Positions 27,459-36,573 of a stretch of DNA of 64,000 nucleotides are shown here, piece after piece. Source of the stretch: Bacteroidota bacterium (GTDB lineage: Bacteria; Bacteroidota; Ignavibacteria; Ignavibacteriales; Ignavibacteriaceae); NCBI GenBank assembly GCA_021815365.1, contig JAKAGZ010000002.1, positions 62,001 through 126,000 of the forward strand. Reading direction: 5' to 3'. A program made the translations under genes and the position numbers. The notes under the pieces are model-generated. The model was not told the DNA's origin. It saw only the letters and a list, made by a program, of their open reading frames with translations, and searched no databases. The stretch's first letter is position 1. Each line of letters starts with the position of its first letter.

Positions 27459-28610
27459 TTATTTTTTTGTTTTTAGAATTTCTGTTTTTTTCATATAGTC
27501 ATTCGTTTTATTTACTTCCGGCTGATATAAAATCATTGAATCAGATTCTTTGTTTAGCTTTTGTATTGCTTCAGTTCCCGTGGGATGACCGTAACTGTTC
27601 ATGTTCCTGTAATGGATAAGATATTCTTTCTTCGTAATATCGTTTTGCCAATGACCTGAAATCATTCCTATACCTGTAACAACCATAAATATTGAGACGA
27701 CCCCAATCGCTATACTTTTTTTTGAAATTTTATTTTTAGTAACTAAAAATTTCAGATTGAGAGTATCAGCGACCGGACAAGCATCAATGCAGCTAAGACA
27801 GCTTGTACATTCATCAGAAAGAACAGTTTTAGCTTTGTCTACTTTAATTCCCGAAGGACAGGCTTTATAGCAAAGCCCGCAATCAATACAACTAACAGGA
27901 TTACGTTGAATTCTGGTCGGGCTTAAAAAAGAAATCAGTCCGAGCAGTGCGCCATACGGACAGAGAAATCTGCACCAGAAATTTCTTATAAAGACAGATA
28001 ACAAAAACAAACTTCCAATCACTATCAAAGCAAGCCTGGATATATCTGCAAAGAAGTAGTACATTTTCAGGTCAGCAGCCTGGTTGTACGGACTGTCGAG
28101 GAAAGCTCTTACAGAGCTGATCGTCATCAAAAAGAAAATTGAATAAACAAAAAAGCCAAGCAGTAAATACTTAAGGCTCCTGAGGGGATAATCAATATAT
28201 TTTGGCAGGGTTATTTTTTTATGGAATAATCTGTAAATAACTTTTTCACCAAAGTCACCTATAAGTTCGGAAATGTATCCTACAGGGCAGAGCCAGCTGC
28301 AAAAAGATTTTCCAAAGACAATAGACATTAAAACTATTGCAAGAAAAATAAATAAACCGGCAGGGTGCGCGGGATGAATTTCACCGGTCTTTAAGAAAAG
28401 ATAAAAACTCATTAAAGAACTGATTGGCAGAAAACCGTCAACACCTGCGGGACGGCTGTGAAAAGCACTTGAACCGCCTGACTTTAAATAATTTGTAAAA
28501 AGATAGAACTCTATTCCTATCCATACGCACAACAACGCAAACAGAGTTTGAATAATAAACCTGTAATTCTGTATTCCCTTTTCTCTATTTCTGTTTGCTA
28601 TTTTTTTCAT
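27459..28610 (-). CDS. NapH/NosR-type membrane polyferredoxin
   Basis: 383 aa. About five membrane helices. Two 4Fe-4S motifs lie in the C-terminal half: CIDCGLCYKACP (~248) and CTSCLSCIDACP (~274). The conserved CxxxCP-type loops FCSWLCPVGY and FWCRFLCPYGA, typical of NapH and the C-terminal part of NosR, are present. It lacks the FMN domain of full NosR. Likely moves electrons from the quinone pool to periplasmic acceptors for NirK/NosZ. It opens the operon and is preceded within 2 bp by the palindrome at 28612-28631. Confidence 0.88.
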   Translation of the reverse strand: MKKIANRNREKGIQNYRFIIQTLFALLCVWIGIEFYLFTNYLKSGGSSAFHSRPAGVDGFLPISSLMSFYLFLKTGEIHPAHPAGLFIFLAIVLMSIVFGKSFCSWLCPVGYISELIGDFGEKVIYRLFHKKITLPKYIDYPLRSLKYLLLGFFVYSIFFLMTISSVRAFLDSPYNQAADLKMYYFFADISRLALIVIGSLFLLSVFIRNFWCRFLCPYGALLGLISFLSPTRIQRNPVSCIDCGLCYKACPSGIKVDKAKTVLSDECTSCLSCIDACPVADTLNLKFLVTKNKISKKSIAIGVVSIFMVVTGIGMISGHWQNDITKKEYLIHYRNMNSYGHPTGTEAIQKLNKESDSMILYQPEVNKTNDYMKKTEILKTKK

Positions 28611-28611
28611 T

Positions 28612-28631
28612 ATCAGATAAATCTGTCTGAT
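28612..28631. promoter_or_regulatory. Putative Rrf2/NsrR-type operator before the nirK operon
   Basis: ATCAGA-N8-TCTGAT, followed by TTAAACAT, immediately upstream of the ATG at 28610. The same site occurs at 29087-29106 and 35703-35722, both next to the Rrf2 gene or the nos operon. Binding would block transcription or translation start. Confidence 0.75.
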
Positions 28632-28647
28632 TAAACATCAAAAATTT

Positions 28648-29079
28648 TTATATGTTCCTGACCTTCCTTAAAGTTTTTTCCCTGAATTTATCAAGAGTTT
28701 CTTCAGTTAACATGTTATAAGCATTTGTCCTGAGTATTCCCCAGTTATGGTGTACCGGGCAAGGGTGGTCTGGAGAACAATGTTGAAACCCCAGAACACA
28801 GCTATTAAAAATATCAAGCCCATCAATTGCTGCGACAATGTCTATCAATCTTATTTTTGAAGGTTTTTTAGCCAGAGCAAAACCCCCGCTCTTTCCTTTC
28901 TTCGAATATACCAGACCACTTTCAGTAAGATTCTGAAGTATCTTCGAGACAAATTCTTTTGGTATATTCAGCTTACGTGCAATCTCATCTGCAGGTATTA
29001 TTTCGCCATCCAAGTTAGCTGCCAGGTAAAGAACAGCCTGAATACCATATTCACATTTTTTTGAAAAAATAACAGTCAT
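28648..29079 (-). CDS. Rrf2-family transcriptional regulator (NsrR/IscR-like)
   Basis: 143 aa. Winged helix N-terminus: FSKKCEYGIQAVLYLAANLD, then IPADEIARKLNIPKEFVSKI and LQNLTESGLVYSKKGKSGGF. Three cysteines in SCVLGFQHCSPDHPCPVH (~94-109) are spaced as in Fe-S Rrf2 sensors such as NsrR. In the family an Fe-S cluster senses NO and DNA is released. It sits between two denitrification operons and has its own copy of the palindrome 8 bp before its start codon, so autoregulation and control of both operons are likely. Confidence 0.9.
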   Translation of the reverse strand: MTVIFSKKCEYGIQAVLYLAANLDGEIIPADEIARKLNIPKEFVSKILQNLTESGLVYSKKGKSGGFALAKKPSKIRLIDIVAAIDGLDIFNSCVLGFQHCSPDHPCPVHHNWGILRTNAYNMLTEETLDKFREKTLRKVRNI

Positions 29080-29086
29080 TTTCCTA

Positions 29087-29106
29087 ATCAGATTTTTTTG
29101 TCTGAT
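29087..29106. promoter_or_regulatory. Putative Rrf2 operator before the Rrf2 gene
   Basis: ATCAGA-N8-TCTGAT with the same TTAAATAT flank as the two other sites, 8 bp before the regulator start codon at 29079. Such a position would allow repression by the protein itself. Confidence 0.75.
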
Positions 29107-29201
29107 TAAATATACTTAACTCTTCCGTTACTGTCAATAGTTGTTTTAGAAATTTTTTAATGATTTCTCCCGTTGGTTTGAAGAACTGCAGTTTGCCTCA
29201 G

Positions 29202-29990
29202 CTAAAAATCCTTTCTTTTAAAGTTTCTAAAGGCAAAGAACTGCGGCAGAATTATCCATAGAATTAATGAAATAAAGGAAACTATAATTCCGGCAGTGTT
29301 GCCAAAAAATTTCTGAAAGACAGCACCAGTATAACCCATCAATGCTGATATATCAAATTTGAGGAGAAAGAAGATCCTCCCGAGGTCAACGGGGTTGATT
29401 AGGCTTAAAACTATAACTGAATTTTCAACGGGATAATCCTGAAAAATATAAATCACTAAAAGGATAATGCTATCATAAATTATGCTCATCAGCAACCAGA
29501 TAAGAATTGAAAAACCGAGCCCTTTAACTTTATCATTATTCTTCAGTGAAACTAAAAAAGAAACAGAAGTAAAAATGAATGTCAGCAGAACGCCTGTTAT
29601 TAAAAGCAGCATTAAAAGTCCAAACTGATTTTGAACATTGCCCCTTAACAGGAACGGAATTATTACCCCGCTTACAAAACTTAAACTAAGAGGAACTGCA
29701 GTACCGGAATATATCCCAAAGAATAACGACTTTCGGTCTATCGGCTGGCAAAGCATCATTTCTACAAATTCGCGGGAGTTGTACAAGTACATAGTTCCAA
29801 AAATAATACTGACTAAAGGAATAATTATAATTACTATGTTCATTAAGCTGAGAATTGCTTTGCTGTTATTTCCTGTGAAAGCGAAAAGAGAGTAACTAAC
29901 AACAAGAAAAAATAAAGTATAAAAAATTATCCATTTGCTTCTCAAAACGTTGCTTAGTTCATATCTGAAAATTTTATTTATAAGTTTCAT
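29202..29990 (-). CDS. nosY: ABC transporter permease NosY
   Basis: 262 aa, six predicted membrane segments, no soluble domain. It opens MKLINKIFRYELSNVLRSKW, as in ABC-2 permeases of nos clusters, and its start overlaps the end of nosF. With NosF and NosD it forms the NosDFY complex, which supplies sulfur or copper-site assembly for the CuZ centre of NosZ in the periplasm. Last gene of the nos operon. Confidence 0.9.
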   Translation of the reverse strand: MKLINKIFRYELSNVLRSKWIIFYTLFFLVVSYSLFAFTGNNSKAILSLMNIVIIIIPLVSIIFGTMYLYNSREFVEMMLCQPIDRKSLFFGIYSGTAVPLSLSFVSGVIIPFLLRGNVQNQFGLLMLLLITGVLLTFIFTSVSFLVSLKNNDKVKGLGFSILIWLLMSIIYDSIILLVIYIFQDYPVENSVIVLSLINPVDLGRIFFLLKFDISALMGYTGAVFQKFFGNTAGIIVSFISLILWIILPQFFAFRNFKRKDF

Positions 29991-30696
29991 TACTCACCTC
30001 CGTCATCATTCTTGCAATTGCTCTTTCAAGTTTGTCTTCCTCCTGTTCAGCAAGCAAATTATCTATGCTTCCATGAAAATGAATTTTACCATCAAGCAGA
30101 AAAACAATTGAGTCTGACAGTTCCTGAATTTCACTCATAATGTGTGAAGTAAGAATAATGGTCTTCCCTTTTTGTTTTTCTTTACGTACAAGGTCTTTAA
30201 AATAACTGCTTGAAACAGGGTCAAGACCGGAGGTGGGTTCATCAAAAATTAAAATTTGCGGATCAAACATAAATGCGATGAGCACGCTCACTTTCTGTCG
30301 TGTACCACCTGAGAGCGTACGAAATGGTTTGTTCATTTCTTTATAGAGATTAAAAGCTTCAAGCAGTTCAGGATTAATTTCCGAATCCGAGTTCCTTAAA
30401 TCCTTAATCATGCTGATCACTTCATTCACTTTCAGGTTCTCCGGGTATCTTGCAATCTGAGGCATGTAACCGATATGTCTTTTATACGAGTAGTCGCCAT
30501 TGACGAATTTCCCATCAACAAAAATTTTACCGGAATCAGGCTTAACCAAGCCAAGAATAGATTTTATGAGTGTAGTTTTACCCGAACCATTTGGTCCAAC
30601 TATAGCCGTAACTTTACCGGATCTTATTTCAAGGTCTATTTTCCTCAATGCAGTAACATTGCCGAATTTCTTTTCAATATTTTCAATCCTTATCAA
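29974..30696 (-). CDS. nosF: ABC transporter ATPase NosF
   Basis: 240 aa. Walker A GPNGSGKTT (~34), signature LSGGTRQKVS, Walker B ILIFDEPTSGLDP and the H-loop TSHIM are all present. The start overlaps nosD by 4 bp and its end overlaps nosY by 17 bp. Energises NosDFY during maturation of nitrous oxide reductase. Confidence 0.93.
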   Translation of the reverse strand: MIRIENIEKKFGNVTALRKIDLEIRSGKVTAIVGPNGSGKTTLIKSILGLVKPDSGKIFVDGKFVNGDYSYKRHIGYMPQIARYPENLKVNEVISMIKDLRNSDSEINPELLEAFNLYKEMNKPFRTLSGGTRQKVSVLIAFMFDPQILIFDEPTSGLDPVSSSYFKDLVRKEKQKGKTIILTSHIMSEIQELSDSIVFLLDGKIHFHGSIDNLLAEQEEDKLERAIARMMTEVSNETYK

Positions 30697-31952
30697 TTTA
30701 TTTGCCTCATCATAGGTTTATTATCTATCAATGTTTCAGGGGTTAAAGCAGGAATTACACTTTCTGCTACGTCCAGTAATCCAATAAAAAGACTTCTCAA
30801 CAAAATCATAGATGCGGGCTGCTGCTGCACCATCAGCGAAGAAAGCTTAACAGGATGGAAAGGCACATCGCCAACCCCGTCTCTGTTCAAATCATATCCT
30901 TTGTAATCGCTCCAATAATTTTCACTAAAGCTGTTGAAATTGTTCCTGCTGCTGGTAACAATATCGAAGGTATTGTTTAAAAAGTTATTCTTTGTAAAAA
31001 TATTATTTAACGAATTAGACATCAGTTTTACAGCCCATCCATTGTTATCAAAATTATTCTCTGAAAAGGCAATCCTGTTACATCCTTCCATGTAAATTCC
31101 GGTTGTGTTTTTATAAAAATTATTCGAATAAATTTTACTGTCTGAAATTTCTTTCAGCAACAGCCCGTAGGATTCAGCGCCCCAGTTATTTTTAAAATTA
31201 TTTTTATACATCTCTACATATTTAGTGTACATCACAGCAACACCGGCACCATTGTTTTGAAATGTATTGTTCCAGTAATTACAACTGTCGGAAAACATAA
31301 AGTGCATCCCATAACGAATATTATCTTTGCTGTAGTTATCATGTATTTTAGCGCTGATTACAAATTCAAAATAAATTCCATCGCGCTGCCCTTCGATTTT
31401 GTTATTTGCTATCTCAATATTTTTGCAGTACCAGAGGTGTATGCCGTTGCCGGAAGTTGTTTCTCTTTTACCATAGGCAATTATGTTATTATCTAAAATT
31501 TTACAGAAAGAAGATTGGGAAAGATAAATTGCAAAAAAATTATCAATAAATTTATTCCCCTGAATTATACAATTTTTCACGCTGTCTAATTTTATCGCTG
31601 CGTTGTCATTTATAAAGCTGACTTTCGCGTGGGCAAAAACAAAACCCTTTACAAAAACTCCATTGCTTCTTATTGTAAGAATGCTCCCCTCGTCGCTTCC
31701 ATCAATCAGTGGAAAATATTTACCGATAAGTTCTATTTCCTTATTTACGACCAGATTTCCTTCTTTATATGTCCCGGGCTCAACAACTATCCTGTCTCCA
31801 TCCCTGGAAATTTTTAATGCCTCACAAATTGTTTTGATATTTCCATTTTGACTGACGACAATTTCTTTCCCGAACATTACAGCAGAAAGTAAAAGAATAA
31901 CAAGCACAGAAAGCTTTATTGATCTGGCAATATGTGATATTCGCTTATACAT
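30693..31952 (-). CDS. nosD: Periplasmic copper-site maturation protein NosD
   Basis: 419 aa. N-terminal signal (~15-27), then a right-handed beta-helix of CASH/parallel-beta repeats with many Asn ladders (NCIIQGNKFIDNFF, NIEIANNKIEGQRDG, NCYWNNTFQNNGAG-type turns). The late segment NYWSDYKGYDLNRDGVGDVP is a hallmark of NosD. A C-terminal membrane-proximal helix follows. NosD is the periplasmic part of NosDFY for CuZ assembly. Overlaps nosF by 4 bp. Confidence 0.92.
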   Translation of the reverse strand: MYKRISHIARSIKLSVLVILLLSAVMFGKEIVVSQNGNIKTICEALKISRDGDRIVVEPGTYKEGNLVVNKEIELIGKYFPLIDGSDEGSILTIRSNGVFVKGFVFAHAKVSFINDNAAIKLDSVKNCIIQGNKFIDNFFAIYLSQSSFCKILDNNIIAYGKRETTSGNGIHLWYCKNIEIANNKIEGQRDGIYFEFVISAKIHDNYSKDNIRYGMHFMFSDSCNYWNNTFQNNGAGVAVMYTKYVEMYKNNFKNNWGAESYGLLLKEISDSKIYSNNFYKNTTGIYMEGCNRIAFSENNFDNNGWAVKLMSNSLNNIFTKNNFLNNTFDIVTSSRNNFNSFSENYWSDYKGYDLNRDGVGDVPFHPVKLSSLMVQQQPASMILLRSLFIGLLDVAESVIPALTPETLIDNKPMMRQIN

Positions 31953-31964
31953 TTTCTGAGAAAA

Positions 31965-32426
31965 TTACATCGAATTTAAATTATTTGATTTAACATTTTG
32001 AAGAACTTCATCCCATGTTAGAATTTTTCCACCGTATTGATTAACCATGTTATTTGCTTCCTCCCTGCTTTCAAGAGCCAGTACATTCATTCCCATCGGA
32101 CTGTGGAATTTTTCATTTTCCAAAAAGACAGCTTTATTTACTGCAATTAAACTATTCGGTTTTCTGAAATCTGCCACAAAAAGTTTTGATGAATTTTCAT
32201 CTGGTTTGTTGTTCAAATAAAAATCAGCAAGGCACTCTACAGAATCGAACTTATAAATTTTCCCTTTGTCAGTTATCAGTTCAGCGCCGTATTTAACATC
32301 GGTAATCAGCATTTTACAGTGAGCACAGCTATCAGAGCCGTAAACAATCGGCTCAGGTTTTGACTGGCAGGCAGTAAAAGCTATGCTCATCAAAACAAAA
32401 ACCGGCAGTAACAATTTAATTTTCAT
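31965..32426 (-). CDS. nosL: Copper-binding lipoprotein NosL
   Basis: 153 aa. Lipobox IAFTAC (Cys ~20). The NosL domain has the Cu(I) site CAHCKMLI (~34-41) and the DSVECLADF segment. NosL hands Cu(I) to apo-NosZ/NosDFY. It lies between the 193-aa membrane protein (2 bp upstream) and nosD. Confidence 0.92.
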   Translation of the reverse strand: MKIKLLLPVFVLMSIAFTACQSKPEPIVYGSDSCAHCKMLITDVKYGAELITDKGKIYKFDSVECLADFYLNNKPDENSSKLFVADFRKPNSLIAVNKAVFLENEKFHSPMGMNVLALESREEANNMVNQYGGKILTWDEVLQNVKSNNLNSM

Positions 32427-32428
32427 TT

Positions 32429-33010
32429 TTAATCTTTTATTTTTTCTTTTGGTTTTAATAAAAGCGAAAATGCGGACATTGCAATTGAAATAAAAATTAC
32501 AAACGAACCAATAAACGGCAAAGATGTTGCTGTAATGTTCAATAATTTTTCTGAACCGATCAATGGGGGCTGATAAGACATTCCGGGAATTTTGATCGGT
32601 GCATCTGCACTAAGGTTGTGCCCGTAATGATACTCCCACATATAAAAATCAACCAACCCTGCTATCGCTAAGACAATAAACATTACGATCCATGCTTCAA
32701 CTAATTTCTTTTTGCCTGTAACAGCACCAAGCAAACCAAAGAGAATTAAAAAGACAATTATATAAGGCATAATTTTTAATTCCGGGATCGATTCAGGTGT
32801 TATTGCTTTCATCCCGATGTAATGGTTCAATTCATTTATGCTGTCAAGGTTATGAGGTTTTGCACCGGTAACTTCGTTAATATAAATATGAAGCCCCAGC
32901 CCTTCAGGATATTGAGGTGCCTGCAGGCTTATTGACCAGATAGGTAAGAAAAAAGTTAATACTAACATTAATGCTGAAATTGCAACTATAACTCTTGCTC
33001 TCGTATTCAT
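32429..33010 (-). CDS. Membrane protein of the nos operon, unknown role
   Basis: 193 aa, about four membrane helices (7-27, ~80-98, ~105-125, ~160-185). A periplasmic loop contains LQAPQYPEGLGLHIYINEVT and an Asn/His-rich stretch (PHNLDSINELNHYIGMKAI), suggestive of metal or small-molecule contact. The gene is packed between nosZ and nosL (2 bp to nosL). Similar small membrane proteins accompany nosZ in other Bacteroidota-type clusters as far as I recall; no function is assigned. Confidence 0.75.
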   Translation of the reverse strand: MNTRARVIVAISALMLVLTFFLPIWSISLQAPQYPEGLGLHIYINEVTGAKPHNLDSINELNHYIGMKAITPESIPELKIMPYIIVFLILFGLLGAVTGKKKLVEAWIVMFIVLAIAGLVDFYMWEYHYGHNLSADAPIKIPGMSYQPPLIGSEKLLNITATSLPFIGSFVIFISIAMSAFSLLLKPKEKIKD

Positions 33011-33057
33011 AATTTACTCCGATTAAGAAAAAAGGGGAACTGCTGTTCCCCTTAGAA

Positions 33058-35019
33058 TTATTTTCCTGTTCCATAAGATATTTTAACATTTGAATTTTTA
33101 TCAGATACCCTAACGTATCCCTGCATTTCCTGGTGCAGTGCAGAACAGAAGTCAGAACAATAGAAAGGATAAACTCCTGCTGTAAGAGGTTTCCATAAAA
33201 TTGTTCTTGTTTGTCCCGGCATAATAAGTAATTCAGTATTTTCTGCACCCTTAATTGCAAAACCGTGAGGAGTATCCCAGTCCTGCTCAAGATTTGTGAC
33301 ATGGAAATAAACATTGTCGCCGACTTTTATTCCCTCGATATTATCGGGTGCAAAGTGGCTTCTGATAGTTGTCATATAAACATGAACGTCATTTCCTTTT
33401 CTGACAACTTTTGCGTCCATTTCCTTTTTTATTGCATCGGGATTTGCGTTATCTTCTATCCTGTAAATCTTCTCAAAATTTTTCATTAATATACTTGCCG
33501 GAATAGCCTGTGCATAATGCGGCTCACCGATAGTTGGAAAATCAAGAAGCAGTTTCATTTTATCGCCGCTAATGTCAAACAATTGGGCAGACTGGCAAAG
33601 CTCTGGACCAGTTGGGAGATATCTATCCTTCGTAATTTTGTTCAAAGCAACAAGATATTTACCGAAAGGCTTTTTGCTGTCTCCGCCAGGGATCATAAGA
33701 TGCCCCGGTGAATAATATGTAGGATGTCTGTCAACCACTTTCCATGTTCCAAGCTGCCACTTTACAACTTCCGATGAAATGAAGGATGTAGTATAAGCGT
33801 ATCCTTTTCCATCGAATTCAGTATGCAATGGTCCCAGCCCCGGATTTTTAACTTCACCTGCAAGTACTGCATCGTATTTAAGAACAGGAATTCCATCTAT
33901 GGTAGTGTCGAACTGTTTGTTTTTTATAGCGCTCAACATTTTTGAAAATGAATGTACGGGAATAACTGTCGATAATTTTCCACCAGCAACTATGTATTCG
34001 CCTGATGGATCAACATTAACTCCGTGCGGAGATTTGGGTGTAGGAAGATAGTAGATCATTCCAGGACAATCTTTGGGATCGAGAACTTTAACTTCTGTTC
34101 TTTTGTCTGAATGAGCAATCCCGGTTTTAGGGTCAACGAAATTATCATAGTATAGTGTCTTTACAGTTTTCCCTTTTCCTTCAGCAGCGTATTTTTCTGC
34201 GAGCTTCCAGTTTACGGCAGCAATAAAATCTTTATCTTTTCTCGAAGCGTTTATTTCAAGAAGAGTGTGAGCTTCTTCGCTGTTGTAACAGGTAAAGAAT
34301 GCCCAGTCGTGTGAAGGACCTTTACCTGCGCTTGCCAGATCATAATCATAACCTGGTACAAGTATCTGAAAGGCAACATTCATATTGCCATTTTTCGGAT
34401 CGACTTTCACAAAACTAATAGTTCCTTTAAAATCATTTTTATAAGATGCTATCGGGACATCCTTTTCAGGAATCGGTACGCTGAACCTTGTTGAGGCAAC
34501 TACATATTCAGAATTTTCTGTAGTAAAAGGTGAGCCATGATTTCCGGCAGAATTCGGAATTTCTATGATCTCAGCAGTTTCAAAATCTTTTAAGTCTATC
34601 CTTGCGATTCTTGGTGTGTTATTTTCATTAATAAAAATCCATCTGCCGTCAGGCACTCCATCGGTTTGAGAAAGTTCAGGATGATGAGCATCACCCCAGG
34701 GAACAAAACCATACGATGTTTGCAGCATCGCTTTTGTTTCCTCGGAATAACCATAACCTGTTTCAGGATTCTGCGAGAAGACAGGTATCACTTTAAATAA
34801 GCGCCCGGAAGGTAAACCGTAGACACTTAGCTGCCCACTGAATCCCCCGGACATAAAAGCATAGAACTCATCGTATGTACCGGGTGCTACATAAACTTTC
34901 TGCGGAGCGTCACCAGTTCCCGCAACCTCTTTGGTCTCCTGGCAGCCTATATACAGTAAAGCACCTGTCATTAAACCAGCAAGTGCAATTATTATTTTTT
35001 TTCTTTTAACCTTTTCCAT
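33058..35019 (-). CDS. nosZ: Nitrous oxide reductase NosZ, clade II (Sec-dependent)
   Basis: 653 aa. Signal sequence ends MTGALLYIGC; it has no twin-arginine motif, so Sec export and clade II. The seven-bladed propeller holds CuZ ligands such as DAHHPELSQT (~102) and other His in FTCYNSEEAHTLLE and KSPHGVNVDPSGEY. The C-terminal cupredoxin has CuA ligands in GFAIKGAENTE (preceding His) and CSDFCSALHQEMQGYVRV (two Cys, His, Met). It reduces N2O to N2 in the periplasm, receiving electrons from the adjacent cytochrome c. A possible lipid anchor at Cys ~26 is unusual. Confidence 0.95.
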   Translation of the reverse strand: MEKVKRKKIIIALAGLMTGALLYIGCQETKEVAGTGDAPQKVYVAPGTYDEFYAFMSGGFSGQLSVYGLPSGRLFKVIPVFSQNPETGYGYSEETKAMLQTSYGFVPWGDAHHPELSQTDGVPDGRWIFINENNTPRIARIDLKDFETAEIIEIPNSAGNHGSPFTTENSEYVVASTRFSVPIPEKDVPIASYKNDFKGTISFVKVDPKNGNMNVAFQILVPGYDYDLASAGKGPSHDWAFFTCYNSEEAHTLLEINASRKDKDFIAAVNWKLAEKYAAEGKGKTVKTLYYDNFVDPKTGIAHSDKRTEVKVLDPKDCPGMIYYLPTPKSPHGVNVDPSGEYIVAGGKLSTVIPVHSFSKMLSAIKNKQFDTTIDGIPVLKYDAVLAGEVKNPGLGPLHTEFDGKGYAYTTSFISSEVVKWQLGTWKVVDRHPTYYSPGHLMIPGGDSKKPFGKYLVALNKITKDRYLPTGPELCQSAQLFDISGDKMKLLLDFPTIGEPHYAQAIPASILMKNFEKIYRIEDNANPDAIKKEMDAKVVRKGNDVHVYMTTIRSHFAPDNIEGIKVGDNVYFHVTNLEQDWDTPHGFAIKGAENTELLIMPGQTRTILWKPLTAGVYPFYCSDFCSALHQEMQGYVRVSDKNSNVKISYGTGK

Positions 35020-35044
35020 TTGATCCTCCTGTTTGGTTAATAAT

Positions 35045-35578
35045 TTATTTTTTTGCGAGATCTACTAATCTGAAATATTCAAGAACAGAACGAGCCTCGT
35101 CTATTGTCAGGTTCTGATTTGTCATCGGTGTCATATACTCGGCAAGCATTTTCTTTGCTTCCGGGTTTTTCTCAAGCATCTCTGCCGGATTTAAGATCAT
35201 ATTCATTATATATTCGGGGCTTCTTCTTTCAATAAGATCCCTCTGGGCAGGTCCGACATATCTTTCATCAAGCTTATGACATGCGGCACATTTTGAATCG
35301 AAAATATTTTTCCCTTTAAAAGCTAGTTTTTTGTCGATAGGACCTAATTTTAATTCTTCCTTAATCGGTCCAATACCATGTTTGATCTGCCAGTCTGTTA
35401 AACCAGCGGCGTCAGTGGTTGCTGAAGATGTATTTACATCAGCTGATTGCTGCTGAGATATTTCAGTTTGCGAAGAATCTTTTTTTTCACCGCAGCCACC
35501 TATGAAAAAGACAAAAGCAGCGATCGTAAATATTACAAACACAGCAGAAACAGCTTTAATGTTTTTTCTTTCTTTCAT
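35045..35578 (-). CDS. Cytochrome c, putative electron donor of NosZ
   Basis: 177 aa. Lipobox-like FVFFIGGC, then a low-complexity linker (~33-58) and one class I cytochrome c domain with CAACHKLDERYVGP (haem, ~97-101) and a C-terminal Met segment (YMTPMTNQNLT). First gene of the nos operon, 25 bp before nosZ, so probably its direct donor. Type c, membrane-attached through lipid. Confidence 0.88.
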   Translation of the reverse strand: MKERKNIKAVSAVFVIFTIAAFVFFIGGCGEKKDSSQTEISQQQSADVNTSSATTDAAGLTDWQIKHGIGPIKEELKLGPIDKKLAFKGKNIFDSKCAACHKLDERYVGPAQRDLIERRSPEYIMNMILNPAEMLEKNPEAKKMLAEYMTPMTNQNLTIDEARSVLEYFRLVDLAKK

Positions 35579-35702
35579 TATTCTATTATTCCTTAATTGT
35601 TATTAAAATTTTATAATAAGACTTAAATATCTGATTTAACATCATTAAAAAAGACCTTTCGATCTTCGACTGTTGATGGGGAATCATTTTCAAAAAACTT
35701 AA

Positions 35703-35722
35703 ATCAGATTTTTTTATCTGAT
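35703..35722. promoter_or_regulatory. Putative Rrf2 operator in the nos/OsmC intergenic region
   Basis: ATCAGA-N8-TCTGAT with the TTAAACAT flank, matching the sites at 28612 and 29087. It lies 125 bp before the nos operon start and ~150 bp before the divergent OsmC gene. A half site ATCTGATTTAAC at about 35630 lies closer to the nos start. Confidence 0.7.
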
Positions 35723-35875
35723 TAAACATAAATAGAAAAATTCTCTTTGTCAAATTAATTTTAGATTTTTCTTATGATTTTTTATGTCTACTCGTGCAAT
35801 GAACTTATTAAGAGCTGCTGAATCCTATTTATTAGATTTTCATCATATTTTGACGAAAATAAGCAGGAAATAAAA

Positions 35876-36313
35876 ATGAATACAACTCATTACTATTCAA
35901 CCAAGGTCACGTGGGAAAGGGAAAGGATTGGAAGTTTAACCTCGCCAACATTACCTGAAATAAAAGTAGCTACTCCGCCGGAATTTCCGAAAGGCGTTCC
36001 AAATATTTGGTCACCGGAACATTTATTTGTTGCTTCGGCTAATATCTGCCTGATGACAACCTTCCTGGCAATAGCTGAAAATTCAAATTTTAGTTTTAAA
36101 TCATTTACAAGTGAAGCTGTTGGCAAACTTGAAAAAGTTGATAATACATTTATGATCTCAGAGATAGAGCTTAAGCCTAATGTAATAATTGAAGACGAAA
36201 GTAAAAAAGAAAAAGCGATCAGGCTGTTGGAAAAATCAGAAAAAGCATGCCTGATTTCAAACTCAATGAAATCAAAAATAATTTTAACTCCAAATGTAGT
36301 TGTGAAAAAATAA
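35876..36313 (+). CDS. OsmC-family protein
   Basis: 145 aa, a single OsmC/Ohr domain. The segment SPEHLFVASANICLMTTFLA has the first conserved redox cysteine, and the second lies in SEKACLISNSMK. The family comprises thiol peroxidases that destroy organic hydroperoxides. Divergent from the nos operon, sharing its regulatory region, so it may respond to the same signal. Confidence 0.85.
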   Translation: MNTTHYYSTKVTWERERIGSLTSPTLPEIKVATPPEFPKGVPNIWSPEHLFVASANICLMTTFLAIAENSNFSFKSFTSEAVGKLEKVDNTFMISEIELKPNVIIEDESKKEKAIRLLEKSEKACLISNSMKSKIILTPNVVVKK

Positions 36314-36327
36314 TAAGGAAAATCTTT

Positions 36328-36573
36328 ATGCCAATTTTTGAATACCAGTGCGAGGAGTGTAAAACAAAACACGAAGTATTGCACAAATCTTCTTTGCATC
36401 AGGAGGAGGTTTCATGTCCTAAATGTAATTCAAAGAAAAATAAAAAATTATTATCTGCTTTCAGTGCTGCTATAGGCAGCAGCAGCTACACAGGCACAAA
36501 CAGCTGCGCAGGTGGTAATTGTGAAATTCCTGCCGGCGGAGGTTGTGCTTCCGGAATGTGCGGATTAAATTAA
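36328..36573 (+). CDS. FmdB-type zinc ribbon protein
   Basis: 81 aa from ATG 36328, chosen because MPIFEYQCEECKTKHEVLHK is the standard start and TAAGGAA precedes it; the frame opens earlier. Two CxxC pairs (CEEC, CPKC) make a zinc ribbon; the tail is Gly/Cys-rich (SCAGGNCEIPAGGGCASGMC). Function of the family is unsettled; often called regulatory protein FmdB. It lies 14 bp after the OsmC gene and its end overlaps the convergent YihY gene by 4 bp. Confidence 0.85.
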   Translation: MPIFEYQCEECKTKHEVLHKSSLHQEEVSCPKCNSKKNKKLLSAFSAAIGSSSYTGTNSCAGGNCEIPAGGGCASGMCGLN

